From the NCBI GenBank assembly GCA_011191875.1, contig DUFC01000032.1, positions 60,012-96,840 of the forward strand: a stretch of DNA of 36,829 nt. Reading direction: 5' to 3'. A program made the translations under genes and the position numbers. Source of the DNA: Dehalococcoidia bacterium. Lineage in GTDB: Bacteria > Chloroflexota > Dehalococcoidia > Dehalococcoidales > W498. The notes beneath the pieces were generated by a model, which did no database searches, was not told the DNA's origin, and saw nothing but the letters and a program-made list of their open reading frames with translations. This document shows, one piece after another, positions 8,630-16,131 of the stretch. Within the stretch, counting starts at the first letter, position 1. Every line of letters starts with the position of its first letter.

Positions 8630-9760
8630 ATGGCAAAAACAAGCTTCGTTGCTAACCCGGCTAACATCAAGGTTATCGGTTTAGGTGGTGGCGGCTGCAA
8701 TGCTATAACCCGCATGGTCAGGGAGGAGGTTCAAGGCGTAGAATTCATCGCCATGAACACCGACGCTCAACACCTAGCCATTACTGAAGCCCCAACCCGC
8801 ATCCAGCTTGGAGAGAAGCTTACCAAAGGATTAGGCGTAGGTGGTGATCATCTTATGGGCCAGAAAGCAGCCGAAGAAAGTAGCGATGAACTTAAGCAAA
8901 TCGTCGCTGGGGCTGATATGGTATTTGTTACCGGCGGTATGGGTGGTGGCACCGGTACTGGAGCAGCTCCGACTATTGCTGAAATAGCTAAGCAAAGCGG
9001 CGCCCTCACTATTGCCGTAGTCACCAAACCGTTCGCCTTTGAAGGTACCAACCGCCGTCAAGTAGCCGAGGACGGCATTGTCCGCCTGTTAGGTAAGGTT
9101 GATACCCTCATTATTATCCCTAATGACCGCTTGCTCGACCTCTGTGACCATAAGACACCTGTAGATAATGCCTTTAAGCTAGCCGATGATGTTCTGTATC
9201 ACGGTGTTCAGGCTATCGCTGAAGTTATCACTGTCCCCGGGATGATTAACCTTGACTTTGCTGATGTCAAAGCAGTGATGAAGGATGCTGGTCCGGCTTG
9301 GATGTCTATAGGCATGGGCACGGGTAAAGACCGGGCAGTAAATGCAGCCAAAGAAGCCCTAGCTAGCCCCCTGCTGGATGTCTCCATAGAAGGGTCAAAG
9401 GGCGTGTTGTTCAATGTTATAGGCGGCAGCAGCCTCACCCTGTTTGAAGTTAATGAAGCGGCTGAGGTAATCAAGCAAGCGGTGGACCCTGATGCCAACA
9501 TTATTTTTGGGGTAGGTCACGATCCTACCATGGATAACGATATAAGGATTACCCTGGTTGCCACTGGATTTACTTCTAAGATAGGGGTCCCCGGGGTTAA
9601 CCAAGAAGAGGAGCTTACCCAACTTCTTAAGAGCATGAAGAGTGAAGAGGAACTAGATGTTCCCTCTTTCCTACGCCGTCCGTTATTCAGCCATCGGCGT
9701 CAAGTAACAACTCAGACTACCAAACCGATTACAACGCCTTTACGCACTCCGACTGATTAA
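8630..9760 (+). CDS. ftsZ: Cell division protein FtsZ
   Basis: A tubulin-like GTPase that forms the division ring. It shows [17 protein letters not shown] near residue 13, the tubulin signature GGGTGTG at about residues 105-111, NDRLL and the T7-type loop with [11 protein letters not shown] variable basic tail follows, including DVPSFLRRP, a common FtsZ C-terminal motif; the extreme C-terminus is Thr- and Pro-rich. Length is 376 aa. The start is preceded by AAAGGAGGAG. Two strong hairpins follow the stop, so the division unit ends here. Confidence 0.97.
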   Translation: MAKTSFVANPANIKVIGLGGGGCNAITRMVREEVQGVEFIAMNTDAQHLAITEAPTRIQLGEKLTKGLGVGGDHLMGQKAAEESSDELKQIVAGADMVFVTGGMGGGTGTGAAPTIAEIAKQSGALTIAVVTKPFAFEGTNRRQVAEDGIVRLLGKVDTLIIIPNDRLLDLCDHKTPVDNAFKLADDVLYHGVQAIAEVITVPGMINLDFADVKAVMKDAGPAWMSIGMGTGKDRAVNAAKEALASPLLDVSIEGSKGVLFNVIGGSSLTLFEVNEAAEVIKQAVDPDANIIFGVGHDPTMDNDIRITLVATGFTSKIGVPGVNQEEELTQLLKSMKSEEELDVPSFLRRPLFSHRRQVTTQTTKPITTPLRTPTD

Positions 9761-9764
9761 AGCT

Positions 9765-9824
9765 CTCGGGGATATTACCCCGAGACCAGCGTAAAGGCTG
9801 TAGGTGCTGACGCCCTACAGCCTT
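9765..9824 (+). terminator. Double hairpin after ftsZ
   Basis: First hairpin: CTCGGGG (9765-9771) with CCCCGAG (9778-9784) and a 6-base loop. Second: AAGGCTGTAGG (9794-9804) with CCTACAGCCTT (9814-9824), an 11-bp perfect stem followed by a T-rich stretch (CCTGTTTATTTAT). Together they probably terminate the mraZ-ftsZ transcript before the separate nrdR promoter. Confidence 0.75.
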
Positions 9825-9879
9825 CCTGTTTATTTATGCCATCTTAGGATAGATAAACCATAACAGTCCCAAAAAAAGC

Positions 9880-9908
9880 TTGACAAACACTACATATTGT
9901 GGTAGACT
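9880..9908 (+). promoter_or_regulatory. Promoter of the nrdR-nrdJ locus
   Basis: TTGACA (9880-9885), a 17-base spacer and TAGACT (9903-9908). The first NrdR box occupies the spacer almost exactly. The predicted transcript would start near 9915, leaving only about 20-28 bases before the nrdR start. Confidence 0.72.
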
Positions 9909-9933
9909 AATTTTGCTACCCTATATAATGTAG
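9887..9933 (+). promoter_or_regulatory. Pair of NrdR boxes
   Basis: Box 1 is ACACTACATATTGTGG (9887-9902) and box 2 is ACCCTATATAATGTAG (9918-9933), compared with the family consensus acaCwAtATaTwGtgt. By my count they match at about 14 and 12 of 16 positions. Their starts are 31 bases apart, close to three helical turns, the usual arrangement for cooperative NrdR binding. Box 1 lies between the -35 and -10 elements and box 2 ends just before the first nrdR ATG, so bound NrdR should block transcription. Confidence 0.82.
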
Positions 9934-9942
9934 ATGTTTGTT

Positions 9943-10491
9943 ATGAACTGCCCTTATTGTGGTTACCACGACTCTAAAGTTGTAGATTCTCGAGATGTAA
10001 ATGATGGCATACGCCGCCGACGTCAATGTTTAAGGTGCGACTCCCGTTTCACTACCTATGAGCGACTGCAACCGGCTAGTCTCTTTGTGATTAAGAAAGA
10101 CGAGAGGCGTGAGGAATTCAACCGCAATAAGCTGCTAACTGGTATCCGCAAGGCATGTGAAAAACGACCACTGCCTATGGGCACTGTTGATAAGCTCGCC
10201 GATGACATAGAAGCTGAGCTTTACCGTATAGGTAAGGCAGAGTTACCTAGTACTACTATTGGTGATATGGTAATGGAAAGACTAAAGAGCCTGGACTATA
10301 TCGCTTACATCCGTTTTGCTAGTGTCTACCGGGAGTTTACTGACATCACGGCACTAAAGCAAGAAATAGATACCCTGGTCAGCAGTGAAGCTGAAACACC
10401 TACCCCCACTAGTCAGCTCCCCTTACTCCCCGGTGAGCATTTAGGCGGAACTGTTAGTAGGCAAAGGCGAGACAGAAGAAGAAAAGCTTGA
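9943..10491 (+). CDS. nrdR: Ribonucleotide reductase transcriptional repressor NrdR
   Basis: A zinc-ribbon plus ATP-cone repressor of nrd genes that senses the ATP/dATP balance. The N-terminus MNCPYCGYHDSKVVDSRDV carries the first zinc Cys pair and CLRCDSRFTTYER the second. The ATP-cone follows, with VIKKDERREEFNRNKLLTGIRKACEKRP. The family normally starts M(R/K)CPxCG, so I chose the ATG at 9943 over the listed 9934; neither has a clear Shine-Dalgarno sequence. The 182-aa product is longer than the usual ~150-160 aa because of a Pro/Thr- then Arg-rich tail. The gene heads the unit that leads to nrdJ and probably represses itself. Confidence 0.95.
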   Translation: MNCPYCGYHDSKVVDSRDVNDGIRRRRQCLRCDSRFTTYERLQPASLFVIKKDERREEFNRNKLLTGIRKACEKRPLPMGTVDKLADDIEAELYRIGKAELPSTTIGDMVMERLKSLDYIAYIRFASVYREFTDITALKQEIDTLVSSEAETPTPTSQLPLLPGEHLGGTVSRQRRDRRRKA

Positions 10492-10576
10492 AGGAAGTGA
10501 TATTACTAAAGCTGGGAGTCAGAAATGAGCACAGCTAATCATTATAAAGGAGCGAAAACATTAAGGAGGAGAAAAA

Positions 10577-10891
10577 ATGGGAATAATGCCTAACCAATAC
10601 CCTGTCATCTGGCAAGCAATTAGCTGGTGGATGGAGATGAGATTGTTGAAGCCGGCGAAACTTTATTTACTAACAGGATACTCAAAAGATCGTATTGAGA
10701 GGGGGATAAGAGAGATGACTGAACCGCTGACATCAGATTTCTTGCACGCTTGTGTTGACGTCTTTGGTTTAAGAAATTCTAGACAGAGAGGTATTGAAGA
10801 TACGGCTGATGTTCTAACGGACGAAGAGTGCATCAGACTACTTATAGCACCATTGACAAGACCACCTCGTCAGGGTAACTTGTGGGATTAG
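10577..10891 (+). CDS. Small HTH-like (XRE-type?) protein
   Basis: A 104-aa protein with a strong SD (AAGGAGGAG) and ATG at 10577. The middle (LLKPAKLYLLTGYSKDRIERGIREMTEPLT, residues ~24-53, then FLHACVDVFGL) resembles a Cro/XRE-like helix-turn-helix in spacing and residue type, but the match is not strong. It lies 85 bases after nrdR and 19 bases before a gene for an ImmA/IrrE-type metallopeptidase. Such peptidases are commonly paired with an HTH repressor that they cleave. I infer a repressor or antitoxin-like partner; the family is not proven. Confidence 0.6.
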   Translation: MGIMPNQYPVIWQAISWWMEMRLLKPAKLYLLTGYSKDRIERGIREMTEPLTSDFLHACVDVFGLRNSRQRGIEDTADVLTDEECIRLLIAPLTRPPRQGNLWD

Positions 10892-10910
10892 CTTCGATTG
10901 GGAGAGCGTA

Positions 10911-11792
10911 ATGGGTACAAAGCAATTGAATAGTTGTAGCCTAACTAGCGAAGTAGTGCCAGTATTTATCAATCCGGAACAAGCTAAGGAACTCATTATT
11001 GAACGGGCTAGACAGCTTGTGAACCGACTCGTTGAGGATAGAGGACACGATAAACCGCCTTTTTTACCTGAAGAATTTGCTCGCTTGCAAGGCATAAAAA
11101 AGATTGTGAAAGCGGATCTTGGAAGAACCAGCGCTGTCCTACTCAGATTTGATGACGGTTATGTGATTAAGGTAAATCAAAACCATAACCTAGCTAGACA
11201 AAACTTTTCTTGCACTCACGAGATTGGTCACACTTTGTTTAGCGAGGCTAAACTGGAACGCTACATACAGAATATTGAGTATCGAACATTCGATCCGCAA
11301 GGTCATGAAGAAGCTCGTTCAACAGCTAGAGAACGCCTATGTGATATCGCCGCCACTGAACTCCTCATGCCAGAGTCCGTTTTCAGAAAATATTTATCAG
11401 GTTTTGGCGTCTCCGTGCACTCGATTGAAAGGTTGGCTAATATCTTCAAAGTCTCCATTCGCGCCGCTACCTGGCGGATTGCTGAAGTTAGCACGGAACC
11501 TTGTATTGCCCTTCTATGGCAGCTTTGGCCAACAAATAAGCCCAAAGGGCTTCGGTTAGCTTGGTGTGTAGGTCCGGGAAGAAACTCACGAGGTAAAGCT
11601 AACTATATGCCAATGCATACACTTGTGAGACACCCCTCCAAATTGCATAAAGCTTATGAATACGACAGATCTGTTAAATCTTCGAAACTTTTTAAGGTTG
11701 ATAATGCTGTTAAGCGTTTACCTATGGAATCCAAAGGTTTTGGTCACGACGGAACGAGATACGTTGTTTCCCTAGCCCTCCTCAATAGATGA
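10911..11792 (+). CDS. ImmA/IrrE family metallo-endopeptidase
   Basis: A 293-aa protein with the zinc motif HEIGH at residues 103-107 (context FSCTHEIGHTLF). About 35 residues later comes ERLCDIAATELLMPE, matching the ImmA/IrrE third-ligand block in which a Glu completes the zinc site. An N-terminal helical part precedes the catalytic core. About 110 C-terminal residues after the core are unassigned and may sense a signal. Relatives cleave HTH repressors (ImmA on ICEBs1 ImmR, IrrE on DdrO) after DNA damage. Its neighbours are an HTH-like gene upstream and nrdJ 37 bases downstream, all on one strand. A role in de-repressing a local promoter is inference. Confidence 0.82.
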   Translation: MGTKQLNSCSLTSEVVPVFINPEQAKELIIERARQLVNRLVEDRGHDKPPFLPEEFARLQGIKKIVKADLGRTSAVLLRFDDGYVIKVNQNHNLARQNFSCTHEIGHTLFSEAKLERYIQNIEYRTFDPQGHEEARSTARERLCDIAATELLMPESVFRKYLSGFGVSVHSIERLANIFKVSIRAATWRIAEVSTEPCIALLWQLWPTNKPKGLRLAWCVGPGRNSRGKANYMPMHTLVRHPSKLHKAYEYDRSVKSSKLFKVDNAVKRLPMESKGFGHDGTRYVVSLALLNR

Positions 11793-11829
11793 GGTAAAGC
11801 AAAAAGAAGTATTAAATCTGGAGGACATT

Positions 11830-14415
11830 GTGTCAAGCAATCGCTATAAAGAAGATAACAGCAGAAGGGCTCTTGACCGCACCCAGATTGCCCAGGCTAT
11901 CTTTGCTGCTGCTGAATCTATGGGTATGGCTGATCGACAACTAGTTGAGCAACTCACTGCTCAGGTGATTGAACGCCTAGAACAACCACAACCCCTGCCT
12001 GGAATGGAACACCTAGTGCCCAAGACTCGCCGTCAACAGAAACGCCTACCCACAGATTTTGAAATCCAAACTATGGTAAAAGAATTCTTAGCTGCTGAAG
12101 AGCCAGCTGAGCTAGAGGAGGTTAAGCCTGAAATGGAAACCCAGATTAAAGAGACGCCTGTTATTCCAGCCAAGCCAGAGGTTCAACTGGCTTCTGGCAT
12201 CAATCTTACTGAAAACGCCAGTCATGTTCTGGAAAGAAGGTATTTGAAGAAAGATAAACAGGGACAAGTTATCGAGACAGTAGAAGAGATGTTCCACCGT
12301 GTGGCACAGACCATTGCCTCTGCCGAGCTCATCTACGACCCCAAGGCAGATGTCAAGGCTAGGGAAGAGGAATTCTACCAGTTGATGGCTAATCTAGAGT
12401 TCCTGCCTAATTCGCCTACTCTGATGAATGCGGGAAGGGAATTAGGACAGTTGTCAGCCTGCTTTGTCCTTCCCGTTGAGGACTCGATGGAGTCCATCTT
12501 TGATGCGGTTAAGAATACGGCGCTCATCCATAAAAGCGGCGGCGGGACTGGATTTTCCTTCTCCAGGCTAAGACCGGAAACGGATAGGGTTGGCTCTACG
12601 GGAGGGGTAGCCAGTGGTCCCGTTTCTTTTATACGAGCCTTTGATACTGCCACCGATGTCATTAAACAAGGGGGGATGCGCCGTGGGGCGAATATGGCTA
12701 TTCTTAATATTGACCACCCCGATATTATGAACTTCATAGTGGCTAAAGATGACTCTACTGCCCTTACTAACTTCAATCTGTCAGTAGCGATAACTGGCAA
12801 ATTTATGGAAGCAGTCAAGACTGGCACTGACTATAATCTAGTAAATCCACACACTAAAGAGGTAACAGATAAGCTTAATGCTAAAGAGGTGTTTGGCAAA
12901 ATAGTTGATATGGCGTGGAAAACAGGCGACCCAGGTGTTGTCTTTATTGACCGAATAAATCAGGATAACCCCACCCCGCAGTTAGGCAGTATTGAAAGCA
13001 CCAACCCCTGCGGTGAGCAGCCCCTGCTCCCATACGAATCGTGTAATCTAGGCTCTATCAATCTAGTCAGGATGCTGCAAACTACAAATGGAACTACCGA
13101 GATTGATTATTCCAAGCTAGCTGAGACGGTGAGAATTGCAGTGAGGTTTTTAGATAATGTTATTGATGTCAATAAATTCCCCTTACCCCAAATAGCTGAA
13201 ATGACGAAGCAAACTAGGAAGATAGGGTTAGGGATAATGGGTTTTGCCGATATGCTAATTGAGCTAGGCATCCCTTATGACTCCGAAGAAGCGTTACAGA
13301 TTGCCTCAAATATTATGCATTTTATTAATGAAGAGGCATGCAAAGCCTCAGTAGAATTAGCCAATGAGCGCGGTGTTTTCCCTGCGTTCAAGGGTAGCAT
13401 ATATGATGTGCCTGGTCCCAGGGTAAGAAACGCATCGTGCACTACCATTGCTCCCACCGGCACCCTAAGCATAATTGCCAGCTGCTCCAGCGGTATTGAG
13501 CCCCTTTTTGCCCTGAGCTACACCAGAAATATTTTAGATGGCGCCCAGCTACTAGAGATAAACCCCTATTTTGAGGAAGCAGCCAGGGAGGAAGGCTTCT
13601 ACTCCGAGGAGCTTATGCAACAGCTAGCCGCCGGGGCTAAACTCCACGATATAGACGGAGTGCCGGACAGAATAAAACGGTTATTTGTCACCGCTCACGA
13701 GATAAGCCCTGAATGGCATGCTAAGATGCAGGCTGCCTTCCAGAAGTCCACACATAACGCTGTGTCTAAGACAGTCAACTTCCCCAAGCAGGCAACCAGA
13801 GAAGACATAGCTAAGGTGTATATGATGGCTTATGAAGAGGGATTAAAGGGAATAACTATTTACCGGGATGGCAGCCGTGCGGGACAGGTATTAACTACTG
13901 GCAAGATAGATGTGGCTGGGACGATTAGTGTAGAGAAAGCTGAAGGTGCCAGACTTACCCCCAGGAAGAGGTCAAAGGTAACCTCAGGTATTACTGAGAG
14001 AGTAACCACCGGTTGTGGCTATATCTATGTAACGGTAAACTCTGATGAGGAGGGGATATGTGAGGTCTTCTCCACCCTGGGCAAAGCTGGAGGTTGTGCC
14101 TCAGCCCAACTGGAAGCCACCTGCCGGCTAATCTCCCTGTCATTAAGGTCCGGGGTAGATGTCGCTTCAGTGGTAAGGCAGCTTCGCGGCATCCGTTGTC
14201 CATCCATTGCCTGGGAACAGGGTAAGTCTATCCTCTCCTGCGCCGATGCCATCGCCAGTGTGCTGGAAAAACACATAGGTGGTGATAATAAGCCTAAGCT
14301 GGAGGACTATGGCTTAGCTAAAAACATGGCGGGACAGTGCCCTGACTGCGGCAACCTGCTGGTATATCAGGAAGGCTGCTTCATCTGCCCCACCTGCGGG
14401 TATACTAAGTGCTAA
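11830..14415 (+). CDS. nrdJ: Vitamin B12-dependent (class II) ribonucleoside-diphosphate reductase
   Basis: Makes deoxyribonucleotides using adenosylcobalamin as the radical source, so it works with or without oxygen. Visible are [27 protein letters not shown] with the first active-site Cys, [15 protein letters not shown], the [21 protein letters not shown] block with the Asn-Cys-Glu catalytic set, and [19 protein letters not shown]-terminal domain ends in a zinc-ribbon-like CPDCGN...CPTCGYTKC with redox Cys. Residues ~14-90 resemble a weakened ATP-cone ([13 protein letters not shown], then [11 protein letters not shown]) lacking the usual first strand, and a Pro/Glu-rich linker follows. The GTG at 11830 has SD TGGAGGAC. 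Length is 861 aa. Confidence 0.95.
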   Translation: MSSNRYKEDNSRRALDRTQIAQAIFAAAESMGMADRQLVEQLTAQVIERLEQPQPLPGMEHLVPKTRRQQKRLPTDFEIQTMVKEFLAAEEPAELEEVKPEMETQIKETPVIPAKPEVQLASGINLTENASHVLERRYLKKDKQGQVIETVEEMFHRVAQTIASAELIYDPKADVKAREEEFYQLMANLEFLPNSPTLMNAGRELGQLSACFVLPVEDSMESIFDAVKNTALIHKSGGGTGFSFSRLRPETDRVGSTGGVASGPVSFIRAFDTATDVIKQGGMRRGANMAILNIDHPDIMNFIVAKDDSTALTNFNLSVAITGKFMEAVKTGTDYNLVNPHTKEVTDKLNAKEVFGKIVDMAWKTGDPGVVFIDRINQDNPTPQLGSIESTNPCGEQPLLPYESCNLGSINLVRMLQTTNGTTEIDYSKLAETVRIAVRFLDNVIDVNKFPLPQIAEMTKQTRKIGLGIMGFADMLIELGIPYDSEEALQIASNIMHFINEEACKASVELANERGVFPAFKGSIYDVPGPRVRNASCTTIAPTGTLSIIASCSSGIEPLFALSYTRNILDGAQLLEINPYFEEAAREEGFYSEELMQQLAAGAKLHDIDGVPDRIKRLFVTAHEISPEWHAKMQAAFQKSTHNAVSKTVNFPKQATREDIAKVYMMAYEEGLKGITIYRDGSRAGQVLTTGKIDVAGTISVEKAEGARLTPRKRSKVTSGITERVTTGCGYIYVTVNSDEEGICEVFSTLGKAGGCASAQLEATCRLISLSLRSGVDVASVVRQLRGIRCPSIAWEQGKSILSCADAIASVLEKHIGGDNKPKLEDYGLAKNMAGQCPDCGNLLVYQEGCFICPTCGYTKC

Positions 14416-14464
14416 TGAAAAGAGTAAAATCTAAACTAATTTATAGATATTAGGGAGTTGTGGC

Positions 14465-14722
14465 TTACTTTTTCGTATCTGTTTCAAACAGGAACAACAT
14501 AGAGCTTTGTATTCGGAAATCAAATCCTTCCTTTAAGTAGGCAGGACGTGTCAGGTAAATTCTCCTGCCATCGCTCAATACTTCTACATTATAGTGGTAA
14601 TGTGATGCGTCATTGCCCCCACCTAAACCAGGTTCTTCTTTAAGGAACTGAGATACTACTATTTTACGCAATTCTGCCATTGAGGTATAATCACGAGCTA
14701 TAAAATCTATTTCGTGATACAC
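14465..14722 (-). CDS. Small uncharacterised protein
   Basis: An 85-aa ORF starting GTG, preceded by AGAGAG. The sequence is protein-like: an N-terminal MYHEIDFIARDYTSMAEL, a Gly-rich turn (EEPGLGGGNDASHYHYNV) with a His/Tyr cluster, and GRRIYLTRPAYLKEGFDFRI. I do not recognise the family. It has no signal peptide or membrane segment. It sits alone on the minus strand between nrdJ and the hydrogenase genes, three bases downstream of another short minus-strand ORF. The paired layout could suggest a toxin-antitoxin-like unit, but nothing in the residues proves that. Confidence 0.55.
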   Translation of the reverse strand: MYHEIDFIARDYTSMAELRKIVVSQFLKEEPGLGGGNDASHYHYNVEVLSDGRRIYLTRPAYLKEGFDFRIQSSMLFLFETDTKK

Positions 14723-14725
14723 GGT

Positions 14726-14902
14726 CTACTCTCTATGTTCTTTGGGTAACACTATTTTTAAGACAACAATACCACCAACCTCCTCTGCTCTTTCCTGTTC
14801 AATAACACCATCTCCTTCATGGTGACATTTTCCCTGAACAGTTAACTGGTGACAAAATCGTAGAACATTAACAGAGTCAATTCGCGATATTGACAATACC
14901 AA
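14726..14902 (-). CDS. Possible 58-codon small ORF upstream of the 85-aa gene
   Basis: This ORF is too short for the ORF track. On the minus strand it reads from a TTG (14900-14902) to TAG at 14726-14728. It contains LRFCHQLTVQGKCHHEGDG and ends GGIVVLKIVLPKEHRE. The Cys/His arrangement (C-x8-C-HH) is suggestive but matches no motif I know. There is no clear ribosome binding site and no ATG, so it may be a 5'-truncated fragment. It ends three bases before the 85-aa ORF begins. The possible hydrogenase promoter on the plus strand overlaps its 5' end. Confidence 0.33.
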   Translation of the reverse strand: MVLSISRIDSVNVLRFCHQLTVQGKCHHEGDGVIEQERAEEVGGIVVLKIVLPKEHRE

Positions 14903-14918
14903 GATAAAATGCTAGAGT
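14890..14918 (+). promoter_or_regulatory. Possible promoter of the hydrogenase operon
   Basis: TTGACA (14890-14895), a 17-base spacer and TAGAGT (14913-14918). It is the best sigma-70-like match between nrdJ and the first hydrogenase gene. It predicts a leader of about 220 bases containing several hairpins. Confidence 0.5.
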
Positions 14919-14942
14919 TATCAAGGGCTAGCGATGCCGATA

Positions 14943-15096
14943 GAATGTAGAGTGGCGTCTACCATTCGAAAGCTTGTTTTTATTAAAGTGGAAGCTAGGT
15001 TGCCTCACCAATGTAGCTCATAGTAGAGCTTTTTTTTTACCTTGTCACCGAGTCAGAAACAATAAGATTGGCACGACTCGGCGGTTAATAACCGAG
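14943..15096 (+). promoter_or_regulatory. Structured leader with a terminator-like hairpin before the hydrogenase genes
   Basis: Hairpin 1 (14943-14967): GAATGTAGA with TCTACCATTC, one bulge. Hairpin 2: AGCTC (15015-15019) and GAGCT (15026-15030) followed by a run of eight to nine T, terminator-like although the stem is only 5 bp. Then CCGAG (15048-15052) can pair with CTCGG (15077-15081), which can instead pair with a second CCGAG (15092-15096); CGGTT/AACCG (15082-15094) adds a further alternative. Mutually exclusive stems after a terminator-like element suggest conditional read-through. I recognise no known riboswitch class here. Confidence 0.4.
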
Positions 15097-15144
15097 AAGA
15101 TAAGAGAGTTGGTTCTGGTTAGCTAAGAAAGAAAGGAGGTAGAG

Positions 15145-16122
15145 ATGGCTAAACCAAAGGTTGCTTTTTACTGGTGTGCTTCGTGTGGTGGATGCGAGGA
15201 GACAGTCGTTGACCTTAACGAAGACCTGCTGAAGGTAGCTGATGCTGTAGACATTGTACTATGGCCGGTGGCACTGGACTTTAAGAGGAAGGATATTGAA
15301 TCTCTAAGCGACGGAGAGATAGCGGTGAGCTTTATAAATGGGTCAGTAAGGCTAGAAGAACAGGAGGAGATGGTAAAGCTCTTGAGGCAAAAATCTGGTC
15401 TTGTAGTTGCCTTTGGTGCCTGTGCTCATTTAGGAGGCATACCAGGGCTTGGGAACTTCTGGACTAAGGACACGATTTTCCAGAGAGTTTATAAGGAAGT
15501 CCCAACCGTTGAAAATCCAGAGGGAATTACTCCACAAGAGAAGACTGTTTTTAATTTTGGCGAAATTACCCTGCCGGAATTCTATGATACGGTAAAGACT
15601 TTAAACCAAACCATCCCTGTGGATTATTACCTCCCTGGATGCCCGCCACCGCCTGATTTAATAATGAATGCAGTAAATGCCATTTTAAAAGGGGAGCTTC
15701 CAGAGAAAGGGGCAGTGCTTGCTCCTGAAAAATCATTATGTGATACCTGCCCCAGGAAAGAGGGGAAACCGGATAAAATCTCAATAGCAGAGATAAAAAG
15801 GCCATGGGAGATTAAAATGGACCCTGAGAAATGCTTCCTTGAACTAGGAATAATTTGTCTTGGTCCCGTCACCCGTTCGGGATGTGGAGAAACATGCATT
15901 AAAGCTAATCAGCCATGCCGGGGGTGCTTTGGTCCTGTAGATGGTGTTGTAGACCAGGGAGCAAAAGGGCTTTCAGCGATTGCCTCTATATTGGGTATTG
16001 AAGAGGAGAAGATATCGGATGAAGAGGTCAAAAAATTATTCGATGGGCTTGTGGACCCGGCAGGAACATTCTACAGATTTAGCTTACCTTCTTCTCTTCT
16101 TAGAAGAAGGAGAATGGAATAG
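15145..16122 (+). CDS. Group 3c [NiFe]-hydrogenase small subunit (MvhG/VhuG-like)
   Basis: The electron-transfer subunit of a cytoplasmic Mvh/Vhu-type hydrogenase. The N-terminal CASCGGCEE holds proximal [4Fe-4S] ligands, with GACAHLGGIPGL and PGCPPPP completing that cluster region. The C-terminal half adds CDTCPRK and CLGPVTRSGCGETCIKANQPCRGCFGP, ligands for two further clusters. No twin-arginine signal or membrane anchor is present, matching a soluble group 3 enzyme. ATG 15145 follows AAAGGAGGT. The large subunit begins ten bases downstream. Length is 325 aa. Assignment to 3c rests on the neighbours (MvhD-type protein) and general resemblance, not on phylogeny. Confidence 0.9.
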   Translation: MAKPKVAFYWCASCGGCEETVVDLNEDLLKVADAVDIVLWPVALDFKRKDIESLSDGEIAVSFINGSVRLEEQEEMVKLLRQKSGLVVAFGACAHLGGIPGLGNFWTKDTIFQRVYKEVPTVENPEGITPQEKTVFNFGEITLPEFYDTVKTLNQTIPVDYYLPGCPPPPDLIMNAVNAILKGELPEKGAVLAPEKSLCDTCPRKEGKPDKISIAEIKRPWEIKMDPEKCFLELGIICLGPVTRSGCGETCIKANQPCRGCFGPVDGVVDQGAKGLSAIASILGIEEEKISDEEVKKLFDGLVDPAGTFYRFSLPSSLLRRRRME

Positions 16123-16131
16123 GAGGACATA

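Noticed and set aside
11793-11829. Cobalamin riboswitch before nrdJ
   Set aside because: The gap is only 37 bases and has no B12-box; regulation appears to come from the NrdR boxes upstream of nrdR.
12375-12827. 150-aa minus-strand ORF
   Set aside because: Antisense of the conserved nrdJ catalytic region; low-complexity composition.
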